Shown here: positions 50,382-63,335 of the stretch, one piece after another
Layout: each line of letters opens with the position of its first letter
How positions within the stretch are numbered: the stretch's first letter is position 1
Source: Parus major
Taxonomy: Eukaryota; Chordata; Aves; Passeriformes; Paridae
NCBI RefSeq assembly: GCF_001522545.3
Contig: NC_031768.1
Span: forward strand, 9,569,403-9,633,402
Length of the DNA stretch: 64,000 nt
Direction of reading: 5' to 3'
Translations under genes and position numbers: made by a program
Notes under the pieces: generated by a model
Database searches by the model: none
Told to the model about the DNA's origin: nothing
Seen by the model: the letters and a program-made list of their open reading frames with translations, nothing else

Positions 50382-50402
50382 TTTTTTTTTTGGGGGGGGG
50401 GG
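50382..50402. repeat. T10 run joined to G11 run
   Basis: A 10-base T run is followed directly by 11 G. A G homopolymer this long is rare in AT-rich DNA, is a strong quadruplex former and is prone to polymerase error. Confidence 0.92.
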
Positions 50403-50409
50403 CGGCAAG

Positions 50410-53400
50410 ACAGTTTTTGTTAATTATTTTTATTTATTTGTTGGTTTCTGGATTGTACAGCAGCTCAGTAGTGGTTTTGGCCCACTTGTCAAAATTTGTG
50501 AGGTGGATGTTATTTCTGGCATCTCTATGGGTAAGTTAGAGAAGAGGCTTAAACATCAAGGTGAACATTAGGGTTCAGTGGAGACACCCATGGAAATTGG
50601 CTTTTCTTGGATATCTCTCCTACCTTCAGTGAAATGGACTTTGGGGAGGAGGTAGCAAACTGATTAGAAAGGGTCGGGTTCACGTCTTCATCTGTTCCTT
50701 CTGGAGGTCAGGCCAAGAGTATTTGTGGAAGCCTGGCAGTTCTTCCCTCTTGTTACCAAAGAAATGAAATTACCCCAACCCATTACTGCAGTGCAAGGTT
50801 AATCTTCATTGCAGATGCATTTTTGGATTAGATCTGTGATGTTTCCATGTACATTCTGGCATGGCACTTTGCATGCCAGTAATTTGTTTTGGTGGTAGTG
50901 CTTGCGAGTAGTTCAGAATAGTCTAATTCTTTGTAGTAAGTAATGAGCTCCATTGCTCAAGAACAACATAAGAGATGTGTGGTGAGTTACTGTAGAACCT
51001 GAGCAAGAGAAAACTCATCTATTCATGAAGCAGGATTCATTTCATTGATTACATTATTGTTGTTTCCTCAATTTTGGCTTGTTCTTTCAGGTCTTTTGAT
51101 ACTGTATTGATTACCAGGTTCCAATATTGAACATTTTGATTGCTAGTATTAATACTACTACTACTATTTCAGGAATAGATTAGAGCTTTAAGGACCTTCT
51201 TTAAGCCACAATAGATATAAAGAAGCATATAAAGACAATAGAGAAACAGTGAGATTTTTGTTTTTTCTTCCTGGCAGGAGAAATAAGGGTGCAGGAGGCA
51301 CACATAAAATGGAACAGCTTCTATTTCTTTCTGTAACCATTGGTTGAAGAATGAGTCCCTTAAGAGTACAGAAGGAGAGAAAAGTTACTTGGATCTAAAG
51401 AACACATTTTTGTTTATATTTAGAAAATGTTTGTTTTTCTCCATGCATTTCAATGACTTGCAACATGACTCTCTCATAGTACATACATTCAGCTCAGAGG
51501 AAAAAAAAATGACGATTTGAGCTCTCAAATATTTGCTCCTTTATAACCTATCTACAGTCATTTAAGATCAATCCCGAGGTTTAATATTAAAGTAAATGTT
51601 GTTAGCCCTGGAAAGTAAAGAGCATGAGAGTGATTGAGCTTTTGCCCCCCTCAGGAGAGTGGATAGGTGGAGAGTGAAAAACCTTGAATAAAATAATTAA
51701 GAGAATTAATTGTTTCCCTTTTACCTACTCAAGTATTTTATTCTGTATTTCTGAACACTGAACATTACATGTCCTCCAGGAGAAAAGTCCTTATAATTCA
51801 GACTTTAGGGTGTTAAGAAAAGCAGCATGATTTTATGTGGGGAGTTGGACTGAGAAACAGAGCACTGTTCCTGGGCAGGGAGATGCTGTAGCACACTGCA
51901 ACACGTGCCTGTGATTGCTGACAATGCCAGCAGCGTGTGGAGCAGTGTGTGGAGCAGCCTGCAGCTCATGCTCAGTGTCTGAGGGTCACCAGTCCATCAC
52001 TGGGAATACATGCTCTCTGTTCAGGTCTGTTTGGAAACACAGCAAAAATTGGGCTTTACAGGGGAAGACCCTCCATCCCAAATTTAGCTATAATCTAACT
52101 TACTGTTTACTTCCTACACCTTCTCTCTCAAAGATTTTTAGGCATTAATGATGGAATACCTAGACTATTCTCTGTGAACTAATTTTTTATTGATTATTAC
52201 AGGGGAAGTATGTTTCTTCCTTTGTCAGTTCTCTGTCCAGGGAACCTGAAAAGTAGTTCCTACAGAAAGGAGAGCCATTTTTAACCTTATTACTGCTCTC
52301 TTTCTAGGCCTTGTTTAACATACTTATTTAAGGGTCCTATGTTCTTTATAAAATGTATAAATTAAATAAATTTTATTCATTTTTGTATAACTATCTTATC
52401 TTTTAATTTTCTTAATCAATACTTAACATTTTTTCAAGTGATGTGTTTTTGCCTTTCCTGTTATTTTCTTTTTGCGTCTTATTTTGACTTTTTAATATTT
52501 GCTACATCTTCCATGCACTTTGACTCCTTTTTTATTTCTTTCATATGCTGTATTTTATGAGGACTGTAGGTGATATTGAAGATTGAAGGCACCAGTAGTT
52601 AATACTCATGTTAAATTTAATGCATACTGTTCTCCAGAGATGTAAAAGAAATTGTTTGGCTGTTAAAGCTCTCAGATAAAAGCTGAAGTGACATACCTAT
52701 TTCATGCATCACATCAACCTGTTTTGCATGCCACTGTCATCCTGCCTGAAGTTGTGCAACATTAGATTCAAACCATGCAAAGAAAACAGGACAGGTATGT
52801 TGCTGCCACTTTGAACTGTGTGTACCACATTGACTCTTCTGTCAGATATGCTTAAACTGAAAAATCAGCAGTGGATGTGGTCTTGGTCATCTCCCAGCCA
52901 CACTCAATAGCTGTGGTAGCATTTATTGCTCTGCAAAATTGACCAGTCTCCACAGCCTACCCATTTTGTTATTAATAATTGTGGAAATTAGTCATTCCTT
53001 AGCTCTTGGATTGAGTTCAGATTTGTGTAATTTCTGTTACGTACTGAACCACCTTCTCCTCCTCATCAGCCCTCACTGCAGTTGCTGACAGCCTGTCTAG
53101 AATTATCCCTCTCAGAGGACTCTCTCCAGCAAAGACAGCTCTAGCTGAACACATTCTTTGGCCCTTCACTGACACGTGGCTTTATTTTGAGCTGTCCTGC
53201 ATGTTGTCACACATAGAGGAAGTACTTGATTCTGAATTGTCAAGTTACCAAGAGCAGTTTTTAAAAAGAGGAAGAATTCTTTAGATTTAGATTCCCTAAG
53301 ACCTTTCTCTTTTTTTTGAGAGTTTTTTCCACATTTGGAGGGTATCTTGTCTACTTCTGTGTGGCTATTTTTAGTACAGCTGGGGAATCTGTGGGTCATT

Positions 53401-53705
53401 GTGTCATATTCTCTCAGTCTAATCTGCTGTTAGTTATGCTAATGAGGCTTGTGGCACTGGGCTTTTGCTTCACTTTTCCATATTGTCTCTTCTGCAGCAG
53501 AAGCCAAAGGTGACTTTATCCACTTCAACTGTGATGCTTTTTAAGCACATTTTGCTTTTCCTGTGATGTAGCCCCAGAGCTCTGCAAGTCAGACTGTCTC
53601 AATCTCCTCATAAGAGCATGGATTTACAGGCTCCAATTTATTCTCCCTACTGTCTGGTGAAGTCCTATGAAGCTTGTCTGAACTTGCTAGAAGAGTAGAA
53701 TTCTC
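50410..53705. other. Unique AT-rich non-coding DNA
   Basis: No gene or repeat is recognised. Frames such as 51915-52148 and 53166-53399 are under 80 codons and have no motif. The part 52310-52560 is very AT-rich. Confidence 0.5.
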
Positions 53706-53710
53706 TTTTG

Positions 53711-53861
53711 TAGAATCATAGAATGCTTCTGATTGGGATGGACATTAAAGATCATCTAGTTCCAACTGCTCTGCCATGGACAAAGCATTTAGTGGACATC
53801 TTCCACTAAATCAGGCTGCTCAAAGCCCAGTACAGCCTGGCCTCCAACAGTTGCAGGGATG
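53711..53861 (-). mobile_element. CR1 LINE 3'-end fragment with internal palindrome
   Basis: Minus-strand CR1 tail. The plus strand starts TAGAATCATAGAATG and continues GATCATCTAGTTCCAACTG, CTGCCATGGACA, CTTCCACTAAATCAGGCTG and CAAAGCCCAGTACAGCCTGG. It is about 150 bp. Between the CTGCCATGG and CTTCCACTA landmarks the expected CR1 sequence is replaced by the reverse complement of the following ten bases, giving a perfect hairpin at 53787-53811. Confidence 0.9.
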
Positions 53862-56282
53862 CTAACACATACATGGAGATATTGGTAGTCTGGAGAAAAC
53901 AACACAAGGGAACACTGATATGTAAATACTTATGCATATACACATGTACTCCCTCTTCTTATGAGATAATTGTATTTCATATTATGTTAGAATCTTATCT
54001 CTGAAAGACTCCAGTGATTTGTAATCATGGGTGTGTTCTGTCTGTTTCTGTGTTTTCTTTCCCTCTAGAATATTGAGCTAAAGAGAGAGAAGAGTAAGGT
54101 TTGGAAACTCTGCTTCTTGTGTCTATATGGCTTCATGGACCCCATGAATGAATGCAAATGAGCCAGAGCCTTACTAATTTGTTCAGCTTTTGCCTGGGTT
54201 GCACTTACACCACCAAATATAGCTCATCTCTGCTAAGTTTAGTTAAAGCCTATTCTCTTCACCTTCGTTTTTCTGAAGTGATGCACTGAGAGATGCCAAT
54301 TTCCTACAAGATAAATAAAATCAAAACCCAGGGGTTTAGCAGTCTGGCTTTTTCTCCAACTTTTGCATCCTCTGAACGAAAGGATATACTAAACCCTCTA
54401 AACTACACCTTTCAATCTTTTCCTGGAGCTCCATACTTCATACTTTGACAAGGAACTGTTCAAGGTTTTAATCTTCATTGGCTTTTGACAAGTACACAGA
54501 AGCCTTCATTGTCCCCAGGCAGAGTCATGTTCTTTTCTTGTTTTCTCTCTGTGTCTCTCTGGTTTTTCTGAGCCTTGCATTTTGTGTGGTTGTTGTCATT
54601 GAAATCAGGGACAAAGGTGCTATTTGTCTTCTCCTACTCAAAGCAGGAGGAGAGCAGATGCTGGTAGGAATAGTGCTAATACTCTGCAGTAGGAATGGCA
54701 GTCTATAGGAAAGATCCCTGGCTGACCATGATTTCCACTGCTTTAGGGCACAGCTACAGTGTGCAGTAAAGAGAGCCATGCCAGCTCCAAATGAGCCAAA
54801 TCTGGAACTGCAAACTCTTTAGCTGTGTTGCACAGGAGGATGGTGAAGTTGCCAGGCCTGCAGACTCTCAAAACATGCTGCACCCTAAGGATTTGTCATA
54901 TAATCAAAGGAAATGGGATGTGTGTGGGGAATCCCAAGAAGGTGCTCTGGAGAATTCATCCAAACCACAGATTCACAAACAGACAGATACTGCCATCCAG
55001 CTATGTTCAGAGTACTCTCGAGCTGTTTCCTGCCTGGAACACTGTAAATGTGGTAGCCTTGTAATGCTTGCTATTTAGTTTGAGACTAAACAATTTAACT
55101 GCAAAGCTATCATCACATATCTAGCAATAAATCTCCAATGCAATATACGTCTTAATTTCTGTTGTTGCCTTTAAGTTAAAGTAAATAAAAGCAACTCCCT
55201 TTAAGCTCAGCTTCCCCTCAAATTGCACCACTTTCAAGTGCAGAAACAGAACTTGAATGTGTTTACAACAGTCATGATAATTATGGAACACAAGATTAAC
55301 CTGGCCAGGAAAGATAAATATCTTGGTATTCACTGCAGTGATAAAATTATTTTGGAATGCAGCCTGACAGAGTGGCAGATGAAATTTGATTTTTCTAGCT
55401 ATACATAGCTCACAACAGGCCCCTGTAATATTTGTTGAGTCTAAATGTCCTGAGAAGCTGATGTTGTCTTTGCAGCATGGGTAGTTATTCTTTTGCAATA
55501 TTTTGTGGGAAAAGGCAATACTTTTAATGCCAAAAATCTTTGAAAGATGGTAGACAAGAAAAAAATACTGGAATGAACCACTGAACATGTTTTTTGTCTT
55601 AAGTGTGAATTAGAGCTTTCACAAAGAGCATGTATTCCACATCTGCCTTTCTAAATAATTGAGTTGTGTTGGTATTGTATAACATTCTTGGTCTTAGAAA
55701 AAAAGTAAGTATAGTCCTTCTAGGAGGGAAGATCAGATTTGTCTGAGCTGTGGTTGACTGCCAAAAAAATAGGCTAAATATATATAATTTGTGAAGAAAA
55801 ATACTGTTATCTTCTCCCTATATTTTGGGTGCAAGTAAGATGATATGATGGTGGAAAAGTCAGAACAGTTATGAAATATTTTCTGGTCTGGGTTTTCTGT
55901 GTCACCAAAGTACTATTGAAAAATATCTGCTCTCTGTTCCCAGTGATGGGAAAATATCTGCTCCCAGTGATGTCCTCTATATATGGAGAGAAGTTTCACA
56001 GTTATATTTATTCATTTTCTTAAGCAAATAAAAGCTCTTCAACAGGTTCCTCTTGAAGGGAAATCTTCAGCAATTTCAGTAAGTTCTACAATCTTTGCCT
56101 CAAGTCTTCATTGTCCCTCCACCAGCATTTGTATTTGTGAGTCCCTGGTGCTGAGTGTGTTCTGTAATACACTCTTCTTTTTCTTCTGAGGTGAAGTACA
56201 CTGATCTGAGCTGCACCTCCAAGAAGGGGGCTCACACAGTGCTGTGTTCTTTTCCTGTGCTCCATCAGCCTCTTTCTGTGTG
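53862..56282. other. Unique AT-rich non-coding DNA
   Basis: No gene is recognised. The 155-codon minus frame 55121-55588 has no motif. It overlaps a plus frame (55223-55408) containing EWQMKF, which recalls CR1-type reverse transcriptase, but the match is only a few residues. A short imperfect duplication lies at 55921-55972. Confidence 0.45.
55921..55972. repeat. Local duplication, 28 and 21 bp copies
   Basis: AAATATCTGCTC and CCAGTGATG occur in both copies (55921-55948 and 55952-55972). The first copy has seven extra bases, TCTGTTC, between them. Confidence 0.85.
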
Positions 56283-56404
56283 AGTCAGAGAATTTAAGAC
56301 CAGGGAAGACCATTAGATCATTGCATCTGACCTTCTGTAAAAACCAGGTCATTACATTTTGCACAGGTATCCCTTTGTTGATCCTGGTAGCTTCTGTTTG
56401 GCTG
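56283..56404 (-). mobile_element. Old CR1-lineage LINE 3'-end fragment
   Basis: The plus strand reads GAATTTAAGACCAGGGAAGA, CCATTAGATCATTGCATCTG, ACCTTCTGTAAAAACCAGG, TCATTACATTTTGCACAGG and TAGCTTCTGTTTGGC. This follows the 3' end of the CR1 lineages common in turtles and crocodilians (TTTAAGGCCAGAAGGGACCA, CTGACCTCCTGTA and so on) rather than the bird-specific subfamilies. It is therefore an ancient, strongly diverged fragment from before or early in bird evolution. Confidence 0.68.
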
Positions 56405-59400
56405 CGATGTGCTCTCAGAAAGCCACCCAGGAAGGCAGCAACAGCTGCTGTGTGTGTTACTGCTCTTGGCAGTGTGCTTGTGCTGGTTAATCACCCTTTC
56501 TAAACAAATATGCCTTCCGTAGCTGAAAACTTGCCTCAGCCTTTCAGCTCACTCAGCTGGCACACTCTGCTACCTGTCACTGCAAAACTTCTCATTCTTA
56601 ATTTTTAGCTTGACTTTGCTTGGCTTCATCGGTTCATTGACTGTCAATCGATGTGTTGTTTGATGACTTTGATTTCTGATTCTTCTTGGCCAACATTTTT
56701 CTGTGATCTCTCCATGAGTATGTTTCTCAAATGTCTGCACGCTATAAATGTGTATTTCCCTGGTTCCCATCCCTTTACAGTGGATCACTTCTCCTCCTCT
56801 GGCATTCACTGTGTGTTAGCTACATAGTGAGCAGTGCCTTACACCTCCTCTTCAGCTGTGCATACAAACACTTCCAGTTATAATAAAATTACAGACCTCA
56901 TATTTGAGATATGCTTTTGTAACTGGTACTTGAAAACAATTTTTCGTCAAGAAACTGTGACCTGTAACTAACTGATCGAAGTGATTAGAAACAGCTCCAT
57001 TCCATGGCTGTTTTTTCTTTTGGGGAGAGAATGGGAGGGTTTATGATGACAGAAAATCAGAATGATCATATTTCTTAATGTTACAATTCCTAAAAGAACA
57101 AAGAGATGTTGTTTTCAGAAAGTTACTCTTGACCTATGGGTCTTGAATTAATAGCCCAACAGTTTTCCTGGCCTCTTCCAGTTTCTATCTGCACATTAGC
57201 CCAAGGCTCCCTCCACCTTTTGAGGTGTATCCAAGTCATTATTGAACTATGTTCATGCACACACAGACAAATCTAAGAAGTCTCTTATATTGGTATTTTT
57301 CATAAATCCATGTATCAGACAATGGGTTTTTTTATTTCTTACTGCTAAAACTCATAGTATAAGAATGGCTTTTCAAAATAATTTCCTTTAGCTTCAGAAG
57401 ATAATCTGAAGCTCTGTGTGTACTCACTCACTACTGATGTCCTCTGCATCCTGTTCATCTTTATTTAAATTGTTTGTTTTTCCCACATCCCAATGGTAAG
57501 TGAATAATGAGAGGGGTGTGGGTGGTCTGTCATGGAGATAGACCTGTTTCATGGATCTTTAAGCTTATTTTAGCATCCCACCATTCATGTTTCAAGTGTT
57601 AATGAAATTTTATTGTTAATTAAAAATAATTTATTATCAATTAAAACCCCCCTTTCGTGTTACTATAATAAACAGCTTTGTTGGCTAGTACTTATTCTAA
57701 CAATTGGGCACTTAATTTAAAAAAGGCTGGCAAAACATTTCACTGGTATCTGTGAGCTTAAGGAGCAATAGACTTAGCAGCAGTAATGTTTGCTTTCCTT
57801 AAGGAATTTGTGTTTTGATGCTGGATGCTGCCTTAACCAGACTTTGGAGACCATTGCTTGCTTCTGCTCAGAGCTGATGTTGATGCTTGAATCAGCAAAA
57901 CTCCTCTGAGTATGTGAAAACTCAGTGTGTGATTTGAGCTTTCTGTAGAGTGCGTACTTAGTGGTTTTTTAAGAAGAAATCCTTGTGCTGAGGCAGTTAG
58001 GCTCCTGGAGTTTGTAAAACCCACACAACAAAGGCATTATTCTTATCTATAAGCTGTACAGTATCCAATTCAGCAATCATTTTTTATTCATGTGCTCAAT
58101 TATCCAAATAATTGTCAAGCCTTTTATGTTTAGACTGACATAATTCAGTATTCTTTGATACAATGGTCAAAATGTGCTCAAAAACTATTTAAGCATTCAA
58201 GATGCTTGATAGTGTTAACAGAACCTTTGTGCATCTTTTACAGTGTGTATGTGGAGCTCCTTCTGTTGTAAAAATATTTTTCCAGATTATGTTCTTGGTA
58301 ATGAGGATGTGACCTCAGCAAGTTTTCGGCTGTGAAACTGCAGAGATGGGCCACATTAACACAGAGACAGCTGACCAAGTTCCTAGAAGTGATTTAAATC
58401 TTAGTGCAGGTATTGTGTGATATTAAAGATGACAGGTTGTTCGCTTTTAGCAAGATTAATCAAGTTTTGGAATTCTATTTCTGGAGAAAAGATAGGACTG
58501 TATTTATGAAGTCTTTGTTAAAAGGTCAGAAATTTCACTGGACATAAACCTCTGCTGCTGAAGACCCTGCTGAAGACAAATACTCTTTGGGAGTATTTGA
58601 AAAATTTGGGAGTATTAGAAAAAATTATTAATATGCCATCAAGTCTTGGACTTGCCCATAGGTCCCTTTTGAGCTTCAGTATGGGAATTACCAGTAACCT
58701 CAGCCTCTTCCTGGGTTGCCTTTTGCAGGGAGATACAAGCTCCCTTTGTCTGTACTCTGAGTGAAGATTTGCTTACTCTGACCAAGCTCCAGATGCACTA
58801 AAACATGGGAATGTAACACAGTGACAAATAGATCTTACCAGGCTTAGTGCCATGGCATTAACACTTATTTTTCCCTTTCAACTGGCTTTGTATTTTAGTG
58901 GCTCAGCTACTCACCAGGGCCATATAAGTTGTGTCTGGCTGAGGGCATTGGCAGGATAAGTTTGTGTGTGCCTGGAGAGCAGGCAGCAGGAGGTTGTGTT
59001 TGCCTTGGAAGACCTTGCTGATATACCTCAAGAAAGTGAATTTCCTTGACTCTGCCTGTCAGCACTAAGGAAAAAGTAATTCAAAAACAGGTCCACTGAC
59101 CGCAAAGGCCAGTGGAGTTCATTGCTGAAAATTAGTTCTTGGTGGAGAAGAGAATTGGAAATTTCTCCTAATAATAAGTGAGTTAAAAAGGGAAAATGGA
59201 ATAAAGAAGACAGAAGCTTGAGAGGTGCGGGCAGGTGGAGAAAAGCTGAAAGTACAGTAAAGAAAAAAGTGAGAGTGATAGAGAGATGGACAAGGGTTAT
59301 TTTTTCTTGAGTCATTGGCAGGACGTGCTTCTGGAAAATCTGCATCTGGGAATCTTGATATCCATGAATAAGTCTGGTAAAATCTGTGAACTTCAAGCTT

Positions 59401-60190
59401 GAAAGGCAGAGAGAAAAGTGTCATATTTCAGATTACCTCAAAATCCCAGACGGGTAAAACCATTCAGTGACTATTTCAGGTAATAGGAGTGTCTCAAAAG
59501 ACTTCCACCTACAAAATGCCACCAAATGGAGAGTTTCTCTTTAATAACTCATTTTCCTTTAACTGCAGCTGCTCCAGGGGCCAGATATAGAATGTCTACA
59601 TTATAAATATCAGGTTTCCAGGGTAGACCAATGGTAAGCTAAAATGTCAGTTTGCCTAGTGCAAACACTTGACATATGTTGAGCAGAATAGGGAGTAATG
59701 AGGTTGGAGACTCTCTTTCCTCCTGGTCATCTCTCTTTAGAATATTTTTCTGGGTACCTGCTTGGCTGGTACCATTTCATCTCCTCTGCTCAGAAAACAT
59801 TTGCCAGCTTAATGTGTGGGGAGCTGAACTGCTGATGCTCTGTATGAACTTGCTCATGGCTGGACTGTCAGAATGATTCTGTTGTGGCTTTAATGAACTG
59901 GCTGTGAGACCAATTACACCCTGTAAAAGATGTAATGGTTAATTAACTACTGCAGTTGGTCAAACCTGAAGGCTACTGAAATACTAGGTGTGTATCTGGA
60001 AGTGAAGTGAGGCTGAAGCACACAAGAGTTCCTTCTCTTCCTAGATACTTTGCTTTAATATGTCCAGATGAGATGAGAAACTGAATAAATTCGAGAACAT
60101 TTCATTTTTAAGAGACGGGGAGTTTACTTAATGATTCCAAACCTGCCCCTTTCATTCCTATTTCTAATGCACCATCACTTTCACCTTGCT
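56405..60190. other. Unique AT-rich non-coding DNA
   Basis: No gene or repeat is recognised. Stretches 57580-57760 and 58010-58200 are rich in TTAATTAAAA/ATTTATT-type cores and may be non-coding elements. The 122-codon minus frame 59028-59396 is phenylalanine/leucine-rich without a motif. Confidence 0.45.
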
Positions 60191-60900
60191 CACATCAAAG
60201 AAGAGATGAAAATGGCCCCCCACAGAGATCGTGAACACTGCTCTAATAGTGCTAGCAGTGAGAGGTTGATTTTTAGTTTAATACTCGGCCTGTAAGCAGC
60301 AGCTGTCTGATTTTGGCCCTTTCTCACCATTTTCTCTCTGGGGTGCAGTGTCTGTGGCAGTGCTGCAGCCCCACGTTTGCCCAGCGTGTTTGGCTACTGC
60401 ACCCGCAGCGGTGGCTGGATGCCGAGGGGAGAGAGTGGGGTGCTGCACTAGCTCTTCTTAGCTGAGTGCTATTTTGGTGTCTGTGCTGTGCCTGGAGGGA
60501 GGACTTGTGCTAACTTCTTGTCTCATGAGAGCATTGAGGTTCATGAGTGCCTCTCAGCCTGGTGGCCTGTGTAATGGAGCTCCTCACATCTATAAAAAAG
60601 GGGCTGGGCTCCAGCGACATCCTCCCCCAGGGGAGCCCAGAGCACCCCTGCCCAGATGGAAGGAAGGGGAGCACTGCCACAGCAGCACAGAAAAAGCAGA
60701 GGTGTGCTAACACCAGAAGGATACAGATCTCACCTGGCTCAGGTACTGCCATCAGGACAGTGGCCAGGAGCAAGAGGTGCCAGGGACCAGCTCTGGGAGC
60801 TTGTCTCCCCTGGGAGCAGGAGCCTTTCTGCCTGACAGAGAACTGCCTGGTACAGGATGAGTGAGGCAGCCCAAATGGCTGTGCCAGAGAAGTTGCTGCT
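60191..60900. other. GC-rich, CpG-containing patch
   Basis: GC content and CpG rise (ATCGTG, CTCGGC, CACGTT, AGCGTG, CCCGCAGCGG, GCCGAGG within 60220-60430). A TATA-like TCTATAAAAAAGGGGC lies at 60589. Open frames on both strands up to 105 codons (60547-60864) follow from the GC content. It may be an unrecognised LTR or repeat, or a small promoter. No family is assigned. Confidence 0.35.
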
Positions 60901-61850
60901 TAGTTATGAACTTGGGTAGAACCATCCACTGGTTGGAGATGCGGCTGTGAGAACACGAGCTGGGCAAAAATGGGTCTGTGTGTTCACATGCCCTGTGTGG
61001 GGAAAACAAAATGTTTCAGTCTGTAGGTACAGATGAAGCACTTAAAGAAGATACTGTTCAATGCCTCTGTTTTCAAAGAACTGCTTTGAAGCCCATGAGC
61101 AGAGAGGTATTTAAGAGCAGGCTGAATGTCATTCTAGTCACAATGAGTACCCCTAAAAACTAACAAACAAACAAAAGCCCCACCACAGAACAAAAACAAA
61201 CACTAAATCTAGGAGCAGCTGGTTGTTTTCCAAGCACAATCTTTCAATGCTTGATAGAAGAAGGAAAAAATCCTCAAAACAATCACTTAACAGCTATTGC
61301 ATGTAACATCTACGCTCTACCAGCTAGGGCTGGTTGTTCCTGCTTTTCATTAGTATAAATGCCCCTCCCCTGAAACAGGGAATGAGTGGTAATGATTTTG
61401 ATACAAGCTAGCATTAGATTTATTTAGCATGTCAATGAATGATGTTTTCAAAAAACCACCATGGAAACATGTTTTGAGTTTGTTTTTTGTTTTTTTTTTC
61501 AAATGAGAAACCATTTAATTTTCTTTTTGCATATTGTATATTTGAGGAAATTGAAATGTTCAGTCAAAAATGAATAAATTAATAAAATATAGTAAGAATT
61601 GTTGTTTAATAAGCTATTATGTGTCTTCATAGCATTATCATTTCTTCATTTCTTGGCTTTATTTGTATTTTTTTCTCTTCAGCAGTAGCATTAATTTTCA
61701 GTCCCTTCTGCTCTATGTGGGCTGTTGTCCAGTGACCTAAAAACTGACATGTGTTACAGATTTTGAGCAATTACAGTTTATGCTTTGGGGGGAGGAGGGG
61801 GTACAGGGGGTTATTATTTGAGGAGATGATGTAATGTCTTCCTTTTCTTT
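60901..61850. other. Unique non-coding DNA
   Basis: No gene. A phrase around 61106-61142 (GAGGTATTTAAGAGCAGGCTG) recalls the 3' part of old CR1 elements but is too short to call. An A/C-rich simple tract is at 61158-61205. Stretch 61230-61450 has TATTTAGCATGTCAATGAATG-type composition of a possible conserved element. Confidence 0.4.
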
Positions 61851-61933
61851 TATATATGTGTGTATATTTATCCATATTTATATAGATAGATAGATAAAAG
61901 TCACACACACATTCTGCATAATATAAGTGTGTG
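61850..61933. repeat. Compound microsatellite (TATG/TG, TAGA, CA, TG)
   Basis: TATATATGTGTGTATATTTA is followed by about 3.5 TAGA units (61883-61896), ACACACACA and then GTGTGTGTGC. A compound short-unit microsatellite. Confidence 0.88.
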
Positions 61934-63335
61934 TGCACCTTATGTTCTGTAAATAATTAGACATGAAGTTTGTATTCAGGAAGACTGTAGTCTGGTGAGT
62001 GAGAGCAGGAACTAAAGTGATTTGGAATTGTAGAAACTTGATTTTCTCTTTATCTGTCCTGCCTTTACGAGATGATGATGTCCCCTGCTGGCAGTGAGGC
62101 TGGGGTATCCACTTGCCCTGAATGTTTGTAGTTCCTTGCATAGAAGAGACCTTGTGGCTTGTACAGGATTTTACTTGGCTGATGCAGTGTCCTGTGACAG
62201 AGCCAGTATTTTAGGATGCCTGTGCTGCTAAGGAATTTTAGCAGTTTTGGCACCAATAGACAGCTTGTGGCTGAAGACTATAAGCTCACTGGGAGCAGTT
62301 AGAGACTTGGCCTCTAATATATGAAACTATTCAGTCCTGTTTATGATGTACAAACACCTCTCACACCACCTAACCCCCAAATCAACAAGTCATTCAGTCA
62401 CCATGTGGCTGAGGACGCTGCATCTGAGACCCTGACACTGCCACTCACTGGGGTTTTGCCTCTGGAGCAGATCCTGCCCAAAATGACGTTTTTAAGTTAC
62501 AGTTATGATAGGGCCAATATGCGTAGCAAATGAAGTTTTACAGCTTCAATTTATTTGTGTAAGAACTGTTAATATAAGCAGAAAAAGAGTAAAATATTTA
62601 TCAAATCATGAATTATGTAGATCCTGCAGATATTACTAGTTTACAGGCAGCAAAAAAAATTTTATAAAAGAATGAATAAATATTAAAAAGTCTTGCTTTC
62701 CTTTTATATGAGAATACAGAAGGCCTCATGTGATGAACTACTGTTGTTTACTTGTTTTCCAATGGTATTCTCTCTCCTTTAGCCTAAATTTTCTAAATAC
62801 AAGTATTCTACATACATGCATTCTTTAATTTGTGATGATTTGATTATTCATAATTTGTTGCTTTTTTCCAGCTGTTTCTGGATGCTTAAATATTAACCAA
62901 GAGGGGTTTTCCAATTTTTATTTTGTTGCCACATAAGCATTGTTATAAATAATACATTTTTTGTTTCCATATGTCAAAGATGTTTAGAAATAAATCCCTT
63001 TATTGCAGCAGTAGCTGGGAACACAAACATGCCACTGTCACTTCATTAGATGTTCTTTTATCAGAAACCCGACTGTTTGATTAGTTCTATTTAGAAGATG
63101 CTGGAGGCTCTGATGCTCTGTGAACACCTCTCTGCTCCTTAAAGAACACTTCTGAATCCTCCAGCAGCACAGAATCAAAGTCTTATTGTCTAAGCTCTGT
63201 CAAAGGGGCACTCATTTGCTGTGCTCAAGTTGACTTTAATTTGTCAGATGACACAGGTCTCCCTCTTCACAAGACTCTATCTTTGTAGCATAAGCTTATT
63301 GCTCTCGCCTCAATTTCCATTTTGGAGCTGCTCAC
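61934..63335. other. Unique non-coding DNA
   Basis: No gene or repeat is recognised. The frame 62321-62533 has a fairly protein-like composition without any motif. Confidence 0.45.

Noticed and set aside
55223..55408. CR1 reverse-transcriptase-like phrase EWQMKF on the plus strand
   Set aside because: Only about six residues match, and the sequence before and after does not follow the CR1 order.
55121..55588. 155-codon minus-strand frame
   Set aside because: AT-rich, cysteine/phenylalanine-heavy composition typical of a chance frame, no motif.
61106..61142. Old CR1 fragment
   Set aside because: The matching phrase is under 40 bp and neither side continues into CR1.
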